A stretch of DNA of 64,000 bases from Neoceratodus forsteri (GCA_016271365.2 JADMNL010000022.1:224292501-224356500), one strand, 5' to 3'. Counted from the stretch's first letter, positions 22,990 to 35,510 are shown. Made by a program: numbers and translations. The notes: generated by a model not told the origin, from the sequence alone.

Positions 22990-23045
22990 CCACCACCACC
23001 CTTGGTCGACTCCTACTTATATAATGTGATGTCACGCGGTTCTAA
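22990..23045 (+). promoter_or_regulatory. Possible LINE promoter: TATA-like and CRE-like sites
   Basis: The 5' UTR contains CTTATATAATG at about 23017-23027 and TGATGTCACG at about 23027-23036, one base from the CRE core TGACGTCA. Position just upstream of the ORF suggests an internal promoter. Prediction from sequence only. Confidence 0.3.
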
Positions 23046-23103
23046 ACCAATCAGCCCACTTTCCCATTAGCTCCTTATATCTTCCTACCACCAGTGGCCA
23101 CCC

Positions 23104-24210
23104 TTGAGCTGTTTCTCAAATCTCATCCTTTGGGCACACATTGAATCAAAAAAAAAAGAGAAAATGCAGTTCCCTACATTTACAATCATCATGCTTGGCC
23201 CCATCATATCCTTCCTCCCATCTTCTTCCTATTCCAAGCCTCCTGACATATCACCATTTCTCTCTACAGTTACCAAGCCACCCTTCCACTCCTCCTCCTT
23301 GGCACAAGTAGACCAAAACCTGCCCCACTGCAGCAATTGGCCACTGGGGGCCTCTATCCTTCCTCCTGCATTCCAAGCTGAGAAACCTGCTCTTTTTATC
23401 CCTCTCTACTCGGGCCCTAGGACTGACTTACACTCACCTAACCCCTCCACTCGTTGTGAGATCCACATTAAGTCCATGCGGCTATTAAGGCACATTCTGG
23501 CTCTCCTTCTTATTATAGTCAGGGACGTTGAACTTAACCCTGGTCCACCTGCATCCATAGCCTCTCAACCCCCAGCATCAGCTTCGCACCTCCCTAAAGG
23601 ACTTAAAATTGTACACCTAATTATATGTAGTCTCCTAAACAAAATAGCAACCTTGCAAATGACTGTCCTCACCCTTCGCGCTGATATAGTTATCATCACT
23701 GAATCATGGTTAAAGCCGCACAACCAAGATGCAGAATTCTCCATTCTTGGGTTCTCCCTAATCCGCCAGGACAGGCAGGGCAGAAAGAAGGGTGTCGGCA
23801 CTGCCATGTATATCTCCTCCAATCTCCAGTTCTCTAGAATCCCCCAGCCCACCCCTACTCTTTCTATGGATTCCCTTCTAATCAAAATCCCCCTGCATCA
23901 CTCCATCCCAATATATATCGCTGGGTCATACTGCCCACCTGGTACACTTCTAGGTTGCATTATTGACTATCTTGGCAACCTGAGGTCACACACGGATGGC
24001 GGGGAACTTCATATCCTTGGTGATTTCAACCAGAACTGGCTAGGCAGCGCAGCCTCCAAGTCACGTCAACAAATAAATGCCCTAAACTTGTCCAAGCAAA
24101 TAGTGGAACCCACTCGTCTAAACCCCAAAACCAACAAACACACTCCTGGATTGGGCTTAACTATCCACCCCATCGGATCACTAAAGCTGGCCTTCTACCT
24201 GACTCCTTAG
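23104..24210 (+). pseudogene. LINE ORF: leader, 2A-type motif, AP-like endonuclease
   Basis: 368-codon open frame. Residues 1-125 are low-complexity. Then comes a hydrophobic run (MRLLRHILALLLIIV) ending RDVELNPGPP at 23521-23550, an exact D-x-E-x-N-P-G-P 2A core. From about residue 165 an exonuclease-endonuclease-phosphatase domain follows: KIVHLIICSLLNK (Asn position), IITESWLK (Glu), YIAGSYCPPG and LHILGDFNQNW (Asp/Asn at 24019-24030). The frame is lost after LTP at 24207, where the final Ser-Asp-His motif should be. Known 2A elements separate the upstream peptide from the downstream protein by ribosome skipping, and the upstream hydrophobic run could act as a signal peptide when skipping fails. 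Start at 23104 is only the first ATG; 23164 is also possible. Confidence 0.75.
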
Positions 24211-25682
24211 TGTTCACCATATGATTTATATCGTGGAGAAAATCTTCCAACCCATGGCCCCCCACCCCGCATGCTGCACAACAGAGCCTATAAATCCCTT
24301 AACCTGACTGCTCTCCTAAACGATCTCTCTAGTATTGACTGGTCTTTCATCCCTAGGGCCACCTCTATGGATGTTGCCCTGAACTTTTTCTCTGTAAATT
24401 TTGTCGCTATCTGGGACTGACATGCGCCTCTAAGGAGATCCCGGGTTAGAGGTTCCCACCTATAATGGGTAACAACCACCCTAATGGAACACCTTTGTTC
24501 TAGAGACCATGCCTGGAAATCTTTTAAGGCTACAGGTGATCAAACTGCTCAGCAACACTACCGGTCATTAAAAAATGCCTGTACAAGACTCATTCGACAG
24601 GCAAAATCAAACTACTTTAAACCGCTTTCAACAACAACTTCTCCCACCCCACTCAGTTCTGAAGTCAATAAAATCCCTCCTCCCCACCTGCCCAACCCCT
24701 ACTCCCACTCTAACATTGCAGGAATTCCATTACTGATCCTAGCTTGGTAGCCTCCGAGTTTAACTCTTACTTCTCCTCCTTGGCCTCTTCCCTCCGCTCC
24801 TCTCATCCCTATCCCTTGTCCACCGCCCCCCCTTCTGTAACTACCCCAGCTACCTTCTTTCTGTCCAGTTGCATCTAGCCAGGTGCTAAAAATACTGCAG
24901 GCGCTAAACCCATCAAAGGGCAAATGTCCATCGGGCCTCAATTCCAAAATGCTCCTGCTCTCTGCACCTGCCATAACACACCCGCTAGCCCTGCTCTTTA
25001 ACTTGTCTTTTAAACTCGGGGATGTCCCCAACTTATGGAAACAAGCCACTGTCATTCCACTTCCTAAAGGAGGGACCTCTCCCCCATCCAACTACCATCC
25101 TATATCCTGTTCCTCTGTCCTAGCTAAGATTCAAGAGCTGTTTCTCTCCCAGCTCTATCACTATCTTGATACCATATCTTTTCACCCCCTTCCAGGCCGG
25201 TTTCAGGAAAAATCACTCCGCCACCACCTCCCTTCTTCGCCTTACTAATGCCATCCTCACAGGAATGGACAAAGGGGAAATAACAGCTGCCATTTTCATC
25301 GACCTGGCAAAAGCCTTCGACACAGTCTCTCATCCCCTGCTGCTGGCTAAACTTGCCCAAGCAGGACTGTCTAATAAAGCAATTAACTGGTTCGACTCCT
25401 ACCTGTCTAATAGGTCCCAATCAGTTCGCATCGGCTCGGCCAGATCCAGCTCACTCCCTATCACCAGTGGTGTCCCCCAAGGGTCTGTACTCGGCCCGCT
25501 GCTGTTCTCTCTTTTTTTCTAAATGACCTGTCGCAGCCTGCCTACAATCATCTATTCACATGTATGCTGATGACACGGTGCTGTTCGCCTCTGGCCCATC
25601 TACTAGTGCCGTGACAGCATGCCTACAGAAAGACTTCGACTCCATCCAACGTTGGTTCACCTCAAATCAGCTATAGCTAAAC
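24211..25682 (+). pseudogene. LINE reverse transcriptase, frameshifted
   Basis: 24270-24620 is the linker (LNDLSSIDWSFI, then HYRSLKNACTRLIRQAKSNY) with a stop and frameshift. The RT starts near 24883: LNPSKGKCPSGLNSKML, then WKQATVIPLPKGG. After a frameshift near 25180 the frame 25166-25522 has FIDLAKAFDTVSHPLLL (motif A, Asp at 25301) and SGVPQGSVLGPLLF (motif B). YADD follows in a third frame at 25563-25574 (MYADDTVLF). All catalytic aspartates survive, but the frame breaks at least three times. In an intact copy this domain copies the LINE RNA at the nicked target. Confidence 0.8.
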
Positions 25683-25762
25683 TCTAATAATACAGTCTCC
25701 CTCATCTTGCTCCCGGCCCAAAATAACGTGGCTTCCCACTCCTCCTACGTTCTATACTCTGG

Positions 25763-26460
25763 ATAGCTCCCCACTTGAGGCCTGCACCGCTTATTGTTAT
25801 CTTGGGGTCTGGCTTGACCAGCATCTTGACTTTTCAGTGCATATTGATGCTTTACACAAAAAATTGCACCCTATGTTGGGTGCCCTCTACTGGAATAAAA
25901 ATTGCATTCCTCTACAAACTAGACAAGAAATAGTGCAAGAAATTGATCCTACCTATTATTGATTACGGTGCTGTCGTTTACTGTGCAGCCCCCCAAACTT
26001 CCCTAGCTAGGCTAGATCCCCTTTTTAACTCTTTTTGCCGTTTCTCATTAAACCACCCTCCTAACACCCACCACTGTGCCTTCTACCAATCCTTGGACCT
26101 CCCATCTCTTCATAACAGAAGACTGCTTCACTGCGCTAAAACCTCTGCCAAGTTCTGGTCACACTCCCTCCCCTCCTACCTGTCTTCCTCCCTAGCCACC
26201 CTCTCTTCTCCTACTTATGCTCTTTGAAATATAGATACTAGGCTCCTACACATCCCCCACAGATCCACCCGGTCAGGCCAGGCTGCTTTCAGCTTCAGGT
26301 TGCCCAAATTATGGAACTCCCTGACAGCCGATATTAGACATTCCACAGGTACTCTTCAACTGAATGCTCTTCTTAAACTGCACTTCGCTACCAACTGCAA
26401 CTGTTACCCTCCCCTTAGTCCCCCCTCTGCTCCGATATCCCCCAGTTGTGCTGCAACTAC
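25763..26460 (+). pseudogene. LINE C-terminal region, frameshifted
   Basis: YLGVWLDQHLDFSVHIDALH (25796-25860) continues after a frameshift into ILPIIDYGAVVYCAAPQTSL at 25943. Then come NTHHCAFYQSLDLPSLHNRR and, in a further frame, FSFRLPKLWNSLTADIR near 26290-26340. These blocks are the conserved C-terminal part of L2-type LINE proteins and have counterparts in the minus-strand copies at 870-1183 and 13730-13942. Function is unknown. The 3' UTR follows to 26715. Confidence 0.7.
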
Positions 26461-26809
26461 TTCTGACTCTAACTCGTAGTTCTGCCCCTTCTGCTTGTCT
26501 TGTAGTTCATACAATATGAAGTGTTTTATTACCTATGCATCTGTACAAGTGTTGTCACACCCATTGCTTGTAAACTGTCTATGTATTGTTCTTGTTTTTT
26601 TTTCTGCTGTTATTTCCATACCATTTGTAGTCCCCCTACCCCCAGGGCACATCTGGAATCAAGCAGTACTCTGCTCAGCATGCCTTCCTGGTAAATCTCT
26701 TAAATAAATAAATAAATCTGTATTGGCAGTATAATAGGTAAACCAATCTAGTCCAAAGTTAGTAAAACTCTAGCATAAACAGATCTAAATTTTATGTTTA
26801 TGTTTTTTG

Positions 26810-27010
26810 AGGCTTCATCTTAAATTGGAAGTCCAGCTGTTTCATTAATAAGAAATATGAAGCTCCAGTTGCTCTAAGGAGTCCATTCATTTATGAACAA
26901 AAACAGAATTATAAGGCTTCATCTTAAAATTGAAATCCAACTGTGCCATTTGTAAAAAATGTGAAGCTCCAAATGCTCTAGGGAGTCCTTTCATTTGTGA
27001 GCAGAAGCAA
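26810..27010 (+). repeat. Tandem duplication, two ~104-bp units
   Basis: AGGCTTCATCTTAAATTGGA at 26810 recurs as AGGCTTCATCTTAAAATTGA at 26914. Both continue through GAAGCTCCA, GCTCTA.GGAGTCC and TTCATTT.TGA. About 80 percent similar by eye. Non-coding. Confidence 0.8.
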
Positions 27011-27669
27011 TTAGCTGTTTCCAAAGACTAGACCTACAGAAAATTATTACACTAGAAACCAGCATACACTTTATTTTAAATAGGATTTCAGTAGGGAAAA
27101 AAACAATGTCCCACATCAGCAGTAATTCTTTTGCAAATGTTTAACTGCTATTAGCAGAATACACGCTGAGGCATCACACAAGGAATCCTTCCCAGATAAG
27201 AGACTGCTATATTATTAATTCAAATGATACTGAAGAACTCCTAAATAAGGAGTCCAACTGTTTTTAGAAAACTTTTAGGTAACCATACTCCAGCCATTAC
27301 TCCAATGCAGCTTGTATAAGTAGATGTAGTCCATTGAAAATAACCATTTAAAAGGAATTCATCCAGAGCACTTTTTCCTCACCACCCAGGAGAGAAGAAA
27401 TTTTTAAATCACCTTTTCACAAGTTCTAGTTCCATCAATACTTAAGCAGGGTTTCTTGTATAAATTAAAGTGTTATTAAGCAATTTAAATAATCTCCTAA
27501 TGTGTGCAATCAATCTGATGCTGCCATTTACATTCTTCCAAACATGTTTATGAACATCAATGAAAGGTAGCGTCCCCATTCTTCACTTTCAATCCTCGTT
27601 TGTGGCAGAGTTATGTTTTCCACATCTAAAAAGAAAATAAGAAAGAGTCGCTCCACTAAGCGTAGTAAC
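27011..27669. other. No recognisable gene
   Basis: AT-rich intergenic sequence ending in the hAT target duplication GTAGTAAC at 27662-27669. Confidence 0.5.
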
Positions 27670-27760
27670 TAGTGGTGGGCGAACTGGGGTCAATCTGCTC
27701 CACGAAGTGATTCGCGGAGCAAAGGCAGATTCGCAGAGTGCTCCGCAACGCGAAGTGGAG
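27670..27760 (+). repeat. hAT 5' terminal and subterminal repeats
   Basis: TAGTGGTGGGC at the tip, then GAAGTGATTCGCGGAGC, AGATTCGCAGAGTGCTCCGC and AACGCGAAGTGGAGTAC. These repeated motifs are likely transposase-binding sites. The reverse complement of the right end has AGTGAAGTGGAGCAC and AACGCAAAGTGGAC in the same order. Confidence 0.75.
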
Positions 27761-28934
27761 TACTTTGCATTATGATGAGGAATGTGAAGTCCATTGGAAA
27801 CAATGACTTCATGTTACTCCCTCCTGATCACTACCCCTGACAAATTTATGCTTATGTATTATGGTGCACTTCTCAGCCACTTTGCCTTATTTTTGAGCTC
27901 CGAAGGTGAATTGTGCAGTGATTCATGTGATTTCAGATCACATTGGCTCTATATTGATCTGCACAGCCTCAGTTTGGGGTAGTATGTGTAGAAAGGCATA
28001 AGAGACAGTGTGCTCTGATAGCTGTCTGTGATAGAAATCTTGTAAAAGCTGTTAGAAAAGCATTTTTGCATTTTTTGGGGGACTCCAACTTTAGTTCATC
28101 GATTGTAGAAACTCTCCTGTGCACATATTATCGAGCATTTTTGTTTCTGTGTGGATTTTGAATGTTAATTTGCAACATTAAGTGTGTGTGGTGAAAAACA
28201 ATGAAAGTGTGCTTTGGGGGAGGGGCGTATCTGTGGTGTAGGTTGATTTAAGTTGGAGAAATAGTGATTTATTTGTTTTTGGTTATGTTTTTGTTATATA
28301 ACTGACTGTGTTAATGTACACACAGTAATATTGTCAGTAATAGTTGACATTTTCTTGCTGTTTATGTGTGGATGTGGTACAGCAGTTCACAAGTTCAGAT
28401 TGTTTACATTACAAATTTACAATACGTAACGTGCCATAGTACTGAACTTTTGCATTTGCTACGCATTCCTCATTCAGCATTGTACACAAACTGTTCTGTG
28501 TGTGAGTGTGTGTGTGGTGTTTTGTGCATCAAATAATATACCTTTTATTGTGCCACAGACTAGTGTAATTGCAGGCGCAGCAGTGTGAACCTGCTATCCA
28601 CTGCAGCTGCCTGATTTTTGTACTGCAATCATGGTATCTATTCTTTCTTTTGCTGCTTGTAGTGCCATAAAGATCTGCACTGTCTGCATTCAGTGCTCCC
28701 CAACCCCCACGTTCAAAAGGATTTTTTTACCAGATTTTACTGTTTTTGTGACCTCATCAGCACCACTGGTTACCGAAGTTGTTTTCATTGTGTGACAGTC
28801 TCAGACTAGTCTCTTATCTGTTGCTGAAGCTACAGTTGTTTTTTTGGCTTCACATCCAGCATCCCCCCAATCAGACAGTGAGTGAAAATATCAAAATCCG
28901 AATTTGGTCATAATATTGTGGTTGATCCCCCAAA

Positions 28935-31900
28935 ATGCCTGCAAAGAGATGTGCAAGCAAAGCTGTTTCTTGCCATGGCAATGTTGGCAGTAAGATAGTC
29001 TGTAGGCATGGTAGTAGTAAGCAGATGCAGAAGTGCATTGCTTATGTGAGGAAAGGTATTTCTGCTGCAATGTTTTTTACAGCCCAATCAGTAGCTTCAC
29101 TCATAGTGCGAGGAGATGATGTTTTCCCAGCCAGTGGTGTTAGTGTTACTGGTGGTGATAGTATTAGTATTGTTGCATCAAGTTCTAATTCCGACCAGTG
29201 TACCGAATCCAAAAATATTGAGTGTGAAGCAGTGCAAGTGAGTGGTAGCGTAGATGATGTCATACTTCCCAGTAACATCCCAGAAAGTGAATCAGAGGAT
29301 TCTGATAATCATGTCAACGACAGCATGTGATATTCCATCTAGCGTGGCAGTTAACGTCAAGCATTTTCCATGCAGTGATTTACAGTGTGGTGAAAAAATA
29401 TCAGGTGATGGTGGTGTAGATGCTGATGATGAATGTGATGATGACGATGATGTTGCTGTTGTTGCAACATGCTGTCCACATGCTAGCATCCAAGCAGAAG
29501 ATGTGGATGTGTGTAACATTGATGAATATAATGATGATGTAATTGACCCCAGTTGGGAACTGGAGAAAAAGAAATTCAAAGTGACTGTGTCTGAGTCTGT
29601 TTGCAGGAATCCCCCCCCCCCAGTAAAAACTTGTGGTCTACCAGTTTTAGTTGATGATGATGACTCATTAATCAATATGATAGGTAGTCGTGGTGGTCAG
29701 TTGCAGTCCAGGAGTGCAGTGCCCAAAACATCATGTGCCCCCCCACTTCAGTGCTTAAAATAATGGACTTCAATAAGTCACGACATGGACATGTTAAAAG
29801 CAGAGTATCACAATCCCTTGTTTGGGATTTTTTTGTTCAAGATGCAAATGATGAGTCAGTTGCAATCTGCCAAGTTTGCCATGTGCGTGCGAGTTAAGGT
29901 AAAAAGAGGAGCCATCTGGGCACAGGAGAACAGCATACACATCTTAAGAATAGGCACTTGGCACTGTGGACCCAGCACAAGCTGGCAGCTAATACCACAG
30001 TGGGGTGTTCACCCTAGTCACCGGCAACCATAGCCAGCATGTTATCCCCTTCCATGACTGTTAAGTCCAGTAGGAAATTAAACATGTGCAGTAGTGCGGT
30101 AATAAGAATAGAGGATTACTACAGGCATGATGAGGTGCAGGATCATAATGACTTTGAAATGTTGTCCAGTGCTGGTAAGAGTAGCAGTTTTTGTGGTGGT
30201 GGTGAATGTAGTATGTCTAGTGCAAATGGCACATCAACCCTGGTTGGCAAATCTGGCAAAATAACAGCATTTTTGGGCTTGTCATCATCACCTGTGCAAC
30301 CTTCTTCATCAAATATCCACACTCCACCCCCTGCCAGTGCCATTCATCACAGAGCACAGCCATTTGTGATCAATGCACCCCATGTAAAACGTTTAGGTCA
30401 GTCCAAGTTACACAGTGTTTTTGTGCATAAGGTGAAGTTCCCCCGAATCATACAGTGTCACGTGATCTTAATCTTGCTGTAGTGGAAATGCCGGCAATTG
30501 ATCTTTTGCACTTCTCCTTTGTGGAGAATTCTGGGTTCCTGCAGTTTGCTGCATGTGCATGTCCAAAATGGAAAGTCCCATTCAGGACATATTTTTCTAC
30601 CCATGCTGTCCCGAAGTTGTTCTGCACTGTGTCCGACTCAGTAAGACATGCCTTTCAACACTCCTCCTCTCCATTCTTCCATTTAAGTCTGGATATGTGG
30701 ACAAGTGACAAAACAGCGGGGAGTTCATATTTGTGTTTGACTGCACACTGGGCGCAGGTGCCAGATGTTGTTTGTGATGTTGGTAGTGTGAAAAATCAGT
30801 GCAGTAAGGTGGATTGTCACGGTAGCAATCTTACAGGAATTCGACAGCATGCAATGATTGCTATGCGCATTGTAACCTGTTCAAACACTGGTGAGAACAT
30901 GTTGGACATGGTACTGACTGAAATTGACAGATGGCTAAACCCCCTGTCCCTGAGAGCTTGGCTCATAGCAAGTGACAGTGGGTCAAATGTGGTGAAATGC
31001 ATCATGAATGTTGTTTTGTTTTTTTGTTCCATGCATGGCACACTGTTTAAATCTTGTGGTTCAGGAGTTTCTGCAGCACCCTGATATAAAGGAAATGGTG
31101 ACCATTGCATGATGTATCTGCTCTCGCTTTTCAAGATCTGGAAAGGCCTGTGACCAGCTGCGGCAGTTGTAGATACAAAACAGCCTGCCTCAGCACAGCT
31201 TGAAGCTGGAAGCTGTCATCCAATGGAACTCCACTTTATACATAACAGAGAGGTTGTATGAACAATACAAGCCATCTCAGAATATCTTGTGATGCACACT
31301 AGCCATGAGAGTTGCGGGGCCTCCATGTCTATGACGACTGAACAGTGGCACCTCATGGACTCTGTAATAACAATTTTGTGGCCTTTTGAACATGCCACAC
31401 AGGCAGTGAGTGGTGAATCTGCCTCCATTAGCCAATCAATTCCACTGCTGTGGGTACTGAGGCAGACATTGGTGAATGTACAGCATAGCCTTGATGTTGC
31501 AAGAGATGGTAGTAGCAGTATGTTGCTGCAACACATGCTGACAGCATTCAACCAGAATCGTCATGTTGTGTACATTCAGTGAAGTGACAACTTTGCCATA
31601 GCAACAATGTTGGACCCATGATAGAAATGTGCAATTGCATCAATACTGGAGGAAGGGTCTGAACAGGTAAAACATATTGGTGGTCAACTGGTGCGCTTGG
31701 TTCATGGGGCACAGAAGTCATGTGCCAAGGTCAGCAAACCTCAGCAGCATAATCTGGCTGAGGGCATACCTGGACGACCATGAAGCATATCCTGCAAGGA
31801 GAAGGGGACTGCAGTTCCAGGTGGTCTGTCATCCAAAGTGGCTGACGTCAACCCACTTTGGAAGGCTTTGTCCCAAGTAGGTATTTGTAAAATAAATTAT

Positions 31901-32443
31901 TTGGGAGAACAGGATGTTGCATCAACAACTGGACTTAGTGCGGTACAGAGAATGGTTGAGTCATATTTGTCTGAAAACAGGCATCTGACAATAACTGGAG
32001 ATCATCTTTTGTACTGGATTGGAAAGGTCAGTGAATGGCCAGAGCTGACTGCAGTGGCACTGAAGTACCTCACATGCCCACCCTCCAGTGTAAGTGTTGA
32101 GAGGGTATTCAGCTCAGCAGGTGCAATAGTCAGGAATTGTCCAACAAAACCTGTCTCCTGCAAATGTTAGTTTGCTAACATTCATTAAAATGGATGAGAG
32201 GCACACACCAGCACAGACTGCGACCTCGGTATTTGTACCCTGGCATAGTCATGGTGGTCTTGCTGATGTGGAAATGGACTATCCTGGTGGCACTGGCAGT
32301 GGCTGCCTGAAATGGCACACCACTGACGTAGATGATGACACAATGGAGAAAGAATTTCCCAGTGGTCAGACTTCAGACATCGATGACTGTGAGGGCAGCT
32401 TTCTCTATGAGGATGATGATGTGATTAATGTTGGCAGGTTTTA
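28935..32443 (+). pseudogene. ZBED-type hAT transposase, decayed
   Basis: Cut-and-paste transposase broken into at least eight frames. 28935-29763 is an acidic, Ser-rich N-terminal part. The BED zinc finger is at about 29811-29970: SLVWDFFVQDANDESVAICQ with CQVC, then LGTGEQHTHLKNRHLALW, crossing a frameshift. The RNase H-like core starts in 30455-31084: HLSLDMWTS (first Asp, codon 30692) and LIASDSGSNVVK (second Asp, 30974). It continues in other frames with HCLNLVVQEFLQHPDIKE and AVIQWNSTLYITERLYEQY near 31030-31270. The hATC dimerisation region (31838-32170) has PPSSVSVERVFSSAGAIVRN; the Glu codon at 32099 is usually the third catalytic residue. A final frame gives LSPANVSLLTFIKMDE and an acidic tail to 32443. 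Homology is clear, function is lost. Confidence 0.88.
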
Positions 32444-32474
32444 ACTGAAGTTTTCAAAAGGCGGTGTGCCCCCT

Positions 32475-32945
32475 CAGACCACCACCACCACCACCATTGG
32501 GACTGCTGTTAGTCACTGCCACCACTGAGCCTGAGTCTGTCCACCCCCCGGACCACCACCACCGAGACTGCTGTTAGGCACTGCCACAACTGAGCCACAG
32601 TTTGTCCGAGCCTGGACCACCACCATCGGGACTTCTGTTAGCAACTGCCACCACTGAGCCTGAGTCTGTCCGCCCGGCAGACCACCACCACTGGGATGGA
32701 TGTTAGCCACTGCCACCACTGAGCCTGAGTCTGTCCACCCCCTGGACCACCACCACCGGGACTGATGTTAGCCACTGCCACCACTGAGCCTGAGTCTGTC
32801 TGCCCCCCAGACCACCACTACTGGGACTGATGTTAGCCACTGCCACCACTGAGCCGGAGTCTGTCCACCCCCTGGACCACCACCACTGGGACTGATGTTA
32901 GCCACTGCCAGCGCACTGAGCCTGAATCTGTCCAGACCACCACAT
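32475..32945. repeat. 65-bp minisatellite, 7 units, inside hAT
   Basis: GGGACTGATGTTAGCCACTG, CCACCACTGAGCCTGAGTCT, GTCCACCCCCTGGACCACCA repeats with reference points at 32501, 32566, 32630, 32695, 32760, 32825 and 32890, a strict 64-65 bp period. It begins just after the transposase stop. Minus-strand open frames across it are repeat artefacts. Confidence 0.9.
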
Positions 32946-33739
32946 CCATCAGCCACAGACATAACGCTTCTTAATATTTAAACCATAAAGTGAGTATGTG
33001 TACTCATGTTTGTTAAGCTGCTTCACTTTCTTTAGTTGTAAATTTTGTTTTCTGTAGCTTTTCAGAGCCACAGTGGTAAAACACATACAGTACACTTATT
33101 TTGTTTCTTTTACAGGTTAACAAAATAAGTCTTCATCACTAAAAGTCAATGGGAATGGTATTGCAGCTGTACCATACAGAGGGGGTCCTATGGAATATCC
33201 ATGTGAAATCCATTCCGGTAAGTAGGAAGATTTTATTTCATCCATTTCATAGTTTTGGAAAGACTGCAGTAACTATTATACACATGTTATGTTAGTTGAC
33301 AAGATGTGGGTTTGAAATGTAACTTGACTTGAGATTGAGAACCAGGGAGGGACAGATAGCAATTAAGTTGTAAGTAGTCATTCATTTCTTTTTTCAGGAA
33401 ACTTCCAGATGCTTTGTTGTTCTGTCAAAGTGGTCTTGTCCAAAAAAGTTCTTCAACATCAGGCACCCCCCTCCCCAGGGCTGGGCACACATGCAACATG
33501 CAGAAGTCATTTCATTCGATGACCATGACCATCATTAACAGCAACCTGGACTCCAGAAGGATGCAGATGAAATCTGTGAAGAAGTAACAAAATAAGAAAC
33601 CATCACAGACAAACCTGCAAATATAATTCCCCCCCCAAAAAAAAATACTTATCTTCATGTGCTTGAGGATTATCCATTTCCAATTTCAGTGCAAAAATTT
33701 CTCATTGAGCACTGGAATGTGCACACATGGAATGTAACT
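32946..33739. other. Non-coding hAT interior
   Basis: No open frame of note and no internal duplication visible. AT-rich with a few homopolymer runs. Confidence 0.4.
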
Positions 33740-34850
33740 TTTTTTCCTGCAGAAAAAATCTGAGGACTCTGTTCCACCACTGTGCGCATGACTGAGGGTG
33801 CCATTAATTCTGGAGGACTTTGTATGTGCTGAAACACTCTCATTTCACTGTGTTACCACCTGTCAACAGTTTCTGTGTGACCTGTGATGTTGCAGAACAA
33901 TACCATGACTACATGTCCATGTCAACCCCCCTCCTCACCTACAAAATATGCAACCATATTATCTATATGTACTGTATATCTACTCACCAAGGCTACTATT
34001 AGTGTACAGCCAAAGGGCACCCTTCAATCCAGTTGAGATGATCACATTGCATTTGCTCGAATTGCCTCGCAGAACACATTGGACCAGGAACAGGATGCTT
34101 GCGGTCATCATTTTCTACTGGGGGACTCTGTATGTGCTGATTGCTGAAACAGTCTAATTTCACTGTGTTACCACTTGTAAATTTTCTGCACACAAGGAGG
34201 ATGCATTTTGAGCCTGCAGAAAAAATTTGAGGACTCTGTTCCACCACTGCGTGCATGACTGAGGGTGCCATTAATTCTGGAGGATTTTGTATGTGCTGAA
34301 ACACTCTCATTGCACTGTGTTACCACTTGTCAATTTTCTGCACACAAGGAGGATGCATTTGGGGCCTGCAGAAAAAATCTGGAACTCTGTGCCACCACTG
34401 CGCACATGACTGAGTGCACCATTAATTCTGGGGGACTTTGTATGTGCTGAAGCACTGTCATTTCACTGTTTTACCGCTTGTCAATTTTCTGCATACAGGG
34501 AGGATTCATTTTGGGCCTATAGAAAAAATCTGGGACTCTGTGCCACCACTGCGCACACGACTGAGTGCACCATTAATTTTGGGGGACTTTGTATGTGCTG
34601 AAACACTCTCATTTCACTGTGTTACTGCTTGTCAATTTTCTGCACACAAGGATGATGCATTTGGGGCCTGCAGAAAAAATCTAGGACTCTGTGCCACCAC
34701 TGCACGCATGACTGAGTACACCAATAATTCTGGGGGACTTCACTCTCACTTCACTGTGTTACCACTTGTCAATTTTCTGCATGCAAGGAGGATGCATTTT
34801 GGGCCTGCAGAAAAAATCTGGGGACTCTGTGCCACTTTTGTGTGTTCTAT
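33740..34850. repeat. ~152-bp tandem array inside hAT
   Basis: The unit runs GCAGAAAAAATCTGGGGACT, CTGTGCCACCACTG, TGACTGAG, CATTAATTCTGG, GGACTTTGTATGTGCTGAAA, CACTCTCATTTCACTGTG, TTACCACTTGTCAATTTTCT. CAGAAAAAA landmarks are at about 33752, 34217, 34369, 34519, 34671 and 34808. The first unit is separated from the rest by about 240 bp of unrelated sequence (33870-34110). Open frames here are by-products. Confidence 0.85.
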
Positions 34851-35510
34851 GATTGTTGTGAACTCATGATGTCATACTAACATTACAATTAAAGCAGCAT
34901 GGCAAGAATGTCCTGATCATTTTGAACTGTACTTTTTTATGCTACTTTACATTGCCACAGCCACAACTAGCTACCTCCAAGTTGTGACTTGAATGATATG
35001 CTTCTTTTCACAATTTATGTCTGCTTTACTTAGTTGACTATTTTTTCCATGTATGAAAAAAAATGAGCACACCTTCCAATATTGTTCTGACCAGGTTTGT
35101 ATTTATTTGCAGTTGCTTTTCAATAACTATTGTTCCATGGTGTCATAAAACACTGCCTGCTGCATAACTGTTAATTTACAACAGAAGTGATATATAACAA
35201 CTAACTGATGTGATGGAGAAAAGCAGAGGAAAACAATGACAAAATCCTGGTCAGCACCAATTTAAAAGGAATTCTTCTTTCATTATTTCACACGTGAAAA
35301 AAGGTAGTACAGCAGACTCAACTACTGCAAACTCTTGTATCATTCCAGTCAGTCAGGATGTAAGTAAAGGAAGTTGTAACATATCATTAAAAAATATAGC
35401 TCTGACTTCTCAACAGATTGTTGTGATGCTGCTTTACAGAGATTCACCACATTACACAGTTATGGTGATGCACGTAATCTAATATGTGGGGGCCTTACTC
35501 CCACTGGAAT
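34851..35510. other. Non-coding hAT interior
   Basis: AT-rich sequence between the tandem array and the foldback. I see no gene or repeated unit. Confidence 0.4.

Larger units (their letters stand above)
22832..26715 (+). mobile_element. L2/CR1-like LINE with 2A motif, near full length
   Basis: In order: one 5' monomer (22832-22918), a GC-rich 5' UTR (to about 23100), endonuclease ORF (23104-24207), linker, RT (24883-25680), C-terminal region (25763-26460), 3' UTR and a TAAATAAATAAATAAA tail ending near 26715. This is a single-protein APE-type non-LTR retrotransposon. The encoded protein would nick DNA and copy the RNA at the nick. At least five frameshifts or stops interrupt the frame, so this copy is inactive. 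The minus-strand fossils at 0.6-6.0 kb and 13.1-14.0 kb are relatives. Confidence 0.85.

Noticed and set aside
32513..32962. Gly/Val-rich minus-strand frames
   Set aside because: They follow the 65-bp array and have no independent support.
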